A DNA stretch of 7,727 nt from NCBI GenBank assembly GCA_034436045.1, contig DAOTVZ010000115.1:1-7727 (forward strand), written 5' to 3'. Positions 6,055 through 7,727 of the stretch are shown one piece after another (the first letter of the stretch is position 1; the number at the start of each line of letters is the position of its first letter). The stretch is from H111-94 sp034436045 (lineage in GTDB: Bacteria; Chloroflexota; Ktedonobacteria; Ktedonobacterales; Ktedonobacteraceae). The notes beneath the pieces were generated by a model that worked only from the letters and a program-made list of their open reading frames with translations, was not told where the DNA came from and did not search any database. The translations under genes and the position numbers were made by a program.

Positions 6055-6059
6055 GGAGG
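6055..6059 (+). promoter_or_regulatory. Ribosome binding site of fruA
   Basis: GGAGG at 6055-6059, within AAAAAGGAGGTG, is a near-perfect anti-Shine-Dalgarno match. It lies 11 nt before ATG 6071, slightly longer than ideal. It fixes the fruA start, which also agrees with the MAKIVAVTSCPTG beginning of the EIIB domain. Confidence 0.8.
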
Positions 6060-6070
6060 TGCAGGCCAAC

Positions 6071-7727
6071 ATGGCAAAGATTGTCGCAGTCACCTCATGT
6101 CCAACCGGCATCGCCCATACCTTTATGGCGGCGGAAGCGTTACAGGCAGGGGCGAAAGCGCTGGGTCACACCATCAAGGTGGAGACACAAGGCTCGGTCG
6201 GTGCCCAGAACACACTGACCCCTGCCGAGATTGCGGCGGCTGATGTGGTCATCATCGCAGCAGATGCCAAAGTGGATTTGAGCCGCTTTGCGGGCAAACC
6301 GGTCTATGAAACCTCGACCAACGCTGCCATCAAGGACAGTCAGGCGGTCGTTAAGAGCGCTCTGGCCCAGGTGCCCAGTTCTACTGCTCCTGCGCCCGCA
6401 GCAAGCGCTCCCAAGCAGATCGTTGCTATTACCTCGTGCCCCACAGGGATAGCGCATACTTTCATGGCGGCGGAGGGTCTGGAGAAGGGTGCGCAAGCGC
6501 TGGGGCATAAAATTAAGGTAGAGACGCAAGGTTCGGTCGGTGCGCAAAACACGCTCACACCAGCCGAGATCGCCGCTGCCGATGTGGTCATCATTGCCGC
6601 CGATGCCAAAGTAGAGACAAGCCGTTTTGTCGGCAAACCCATCTATGAAACCTCGACCAACGCTGCCATCAACGACGGGCAGGCGGTGATCAAAAACGCG
6701 CTGGCTCTGGCTGCAACTAGCGGAAGTGCGGCCCCCAAAGCAAGCCAATCGGACTATTTAGCACAAGTGCAGGCGGCCAAAGCCGCACGGGCTAAGTCGC
6801 GTACCGGCGTCTACAAACACCTGCTGACGGGTGTCTCATATATGATTCCCTTCGTCGTTGCCGGTGGTATCCTGATCGCTCTGGGCTTTGCCGTTGGTGG
6901 TCTGGATGTGGATAAAGCTACCAGCGGCCTGGGCTGGGGACTCTTCCAGATCGGTGCCAACGGAGCGTTTGTTCTCTTTGTGCCCATCCTGGCAGGCTTC
7001 ATTGCCTACTCCATCGCCGACCGCCCCGGTCTGGCTCCAGGTATGGTGGGTGGGCTACTCTCAACCACTATTCTGGGAGCCGGTTTCCTGGGGGGCATCG
7101 TGGCAGGCTTTCTGGCCGGCTATCTGGTCTACTGGCTCAACAAGGTGATTAAACTACCTCGTAACCTGGCCGGTCTGATGCCGGTACTGATCCTGCCATT
7201 ACTTGGGGTAGGTATTACCGGTTTGCTAATGGTCTTCGTCGTTGGCCCCCCTGTTCATCTGCTCAACGTGGCTCTGACCAACTGGTTAAGCGGCCTGACA
7301 GCAGGCAATGCGATTATCGTGGGCCTGATCATGGGCGGCATGATGGCCGTCGATATGGGTGGCCCGGTCAACAAGGCGTCCTACGCAGTGGCGGTCGGGT
7401 TGCTAGCCGACAAAGTCTATGGCCCGATGGCGGCTGTCATGGCTGCTGGCATGACCCCACCGCTGGGACTGGCGCTGGCGACCTATCTGTTCAAGGATCG
7501 CTTTACGCATGATGAGCGGGAGGCCGGCAAAGCTGCCTGGGTACTCGGCTTATCCTTTATCACCGAAGGGGCCATCCCCTTCGCTGCCGAAGATCCCTTG
7601 CGGGTCATCCCATCCTGTATCGTTGGCTCGGCAGTGGCGGGAGCCTTGTCGATGTTCTTCGGCTGTCAACTGCGCGTCCCGCATGGGGGCATCTTCGTGG
7701 TCTTCATTCCAAATGTAGTCTCCAACC
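6071..7727 (+). CDS. fruA: Fructose PTS permease EIIB-EIIB-EIIC (partial, 3' end beyond window)
   Basis: FruA is the inner-membrane PTS permease that imports fructose and releases fructose 1-phosphate. The 552 residues present start with two EIIB domains, about 1-105 and 115-218. Each has the active cysteine in TSCPTGIAHT (Cys10 and Cys123), joined by an Ala/Pro-rich linker. A charged stretch leads to EIIC from about 245, with hydrophobic segments beginning GVSYMIPFVVAGG. Later come the VDMGGPVNKASYA block, ITEGAIPFAAEDP at 497-509 with the family's conserved glutamate, and PHGG at 537-540. E. coli FruA is 563 residues and ends soon after the equivalent point, so I expect a few tens of residues to be missing here, not a disrupted gene. 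E. coli FruA also has two B-type domains, but its first lacks the cysteine; here both keep it. EIIA is supplied by the fused protein at 2416-4887. Confidence 0.95.
   Translation, partial: MAKIVAVTSCPTGIAHTFMAAEALQAGAKALGHTIKVETQGSVGAQNTLTPAEIAAADVVIIAADAKVDLSRFAGKPVYETSTNAAIKDSQAVVKSALAQVPSSTAPAPAASAPKQIVAITSCPTGIAHTFMAAEGLEKGAQALGHKIKVETQGSVGAQNTLTPAEIAAADVVIIAADAKVETSRFVGKPIYETSTNAAINDGQAVIKNALALAATSGSAAPKASQSDYLAQVQAAKAARAKSRTGVYKHLLTGVSYMIPFVVAGGILIALGFAVGGLDVDKATSGLGWGLFQIGANGAFVLFVPILAGFIAYSIADRPGLAPGMVGGLLSTTILGAGFLGGIVAGFLAGYLVYWLNKVIKLPRNLAGLMPVLILPLLGVGITGLLMVFVVGPPVHLLNVALTNWLSGLTAGNAIIVGLIMGGMMAVDMGGPVNKASYAVAVGLLADKVYGPMAAVMAAGMTPPLGLALATYLFKDRFTHDEREAGKAAWVLGLSFITEGAIPFAAEDPLRVIPSCIVGSAVAGALSMFFGCQLRVPHGGIFVVFIPNVVSN
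6080..6706 (+). repeat. Tandem duplication of the EIIB module, 339-bp period
   Basis: Copies at 6080-6367 and 6419-6706 encode domains with about 82 identical residues of 96 by hand alignment (roughly 85%). At the DNA level 6303-6333 and 6642-6672 are identical over 31 bp. Most changes are conservative (V/I, K/N, D/E), and both copies keep the cysteine loop. This indicates a fairly recent duplication or ongoing gene conversion between copies. Confidence 0.85.

Larger units (their letters stand above)
5850..6070 (+). other. fruK-fruA gap, 221 bp, no gene identified
   Basis: Apart from the minigene and short repeats there is no supported coding sequence. A frame open from ATG 5949 runs into fruA in another phase and has the arginine- and proline-rich composition of a shadow. 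TTGACT at 5918-5923 resembles a -35 box but has no acceptable -10 at 16-18 bp. No stem plus U-tract was found, so fruA is probably co-transcribed with fruK. Confidence 0.5.

Noticed and set aside
5949..6218. 89-codon ORF overlapping the start of fruA
   Set aside because: It runs in another phase through the strongly conserved EIIB domain and has arginine- and proline-rich shadow composition.
6080..6706. Mobile element or CRISPR-like origin for the 339-bp repeat
   Set aside because: The repeat corresponds exactly to a protein domain in a single reading frame, so domain duplication explains it fully.

Overview
The window reads as a carbohydrate-uptake locus: one regulator followed by a three-gene fructose phosphotransferase (PTS) operon, all on the + strand. 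The regulator at 305-2146 has an architecture I associate from memory with Ktedonobacteria (Chloroflexota): a small N-terminal domain with a GEGYWYAYxR...KRYLG motif, a MalT-type STAND ATPase, and a LuxR/GerE helix-turn-helix. That assignment is an inference; no rRNA or other phylogenetic marker is present.

Layout. Positions 1-304 hold no convincing gene. They carry a near-consensus sigma-70-type promoter (TTGACA, 17 bp, TACAAT) with a perfect LacI-family/cre-like palindrome over its -10 box. A leader of roughly 260 nt follows, with an 8-bp inverted repeat and a 15-bp tandem repeat. Positions 305-2146 encode the LuxR/MalT-like regulator, which appears to lack almost the whole TPR domain normally found between ATPase and HTH. 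Positions 2147-2415 are a gap with several inverted repeats and an orphan Shine-Dalgarno-like sequence. Positions 2416-4887 encode a fused EIIA-HPr-Enzyme I multiphosphoryl transfer protein. Positions 4884-5849 encode 1-phosphofructokinase and overlap the previous gene by ATGA. Positions 5850-6070 are a second gap with short repeats and a six-codon ORF behind a strong ribosome binding site. From 6071 to the window end lies fructose EIIBC, truncated by the window edge, with two nearly identical EIIB domains.

How the genes work together. PEP phosphorylates the Enzyme I domain. The phosphate passes to the fused HPr, then to EIIA, all within one protein, then to EIIB of FruA, which phosphorylates fructose at C1 as EIIC imports it. 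FruK converts fructose 1-phosphate to fructose 1,6-bisphosphate for glycolysis. The operon therefore encodes the full phosphorelay for its own sugar. No DeoR- or LacI-type FruR is visible, so the upstream LuxR-like protein is a candidate local regulator, and the LacI-type site at 19-32 suggests a second regulator encoded elsewhere.

Most notable points: the TPR-less regulator, the operator/promoter overlap, the recently duplicated EIIB domains that both keep their cysteine, and the structured gaps with orphan translation signals.
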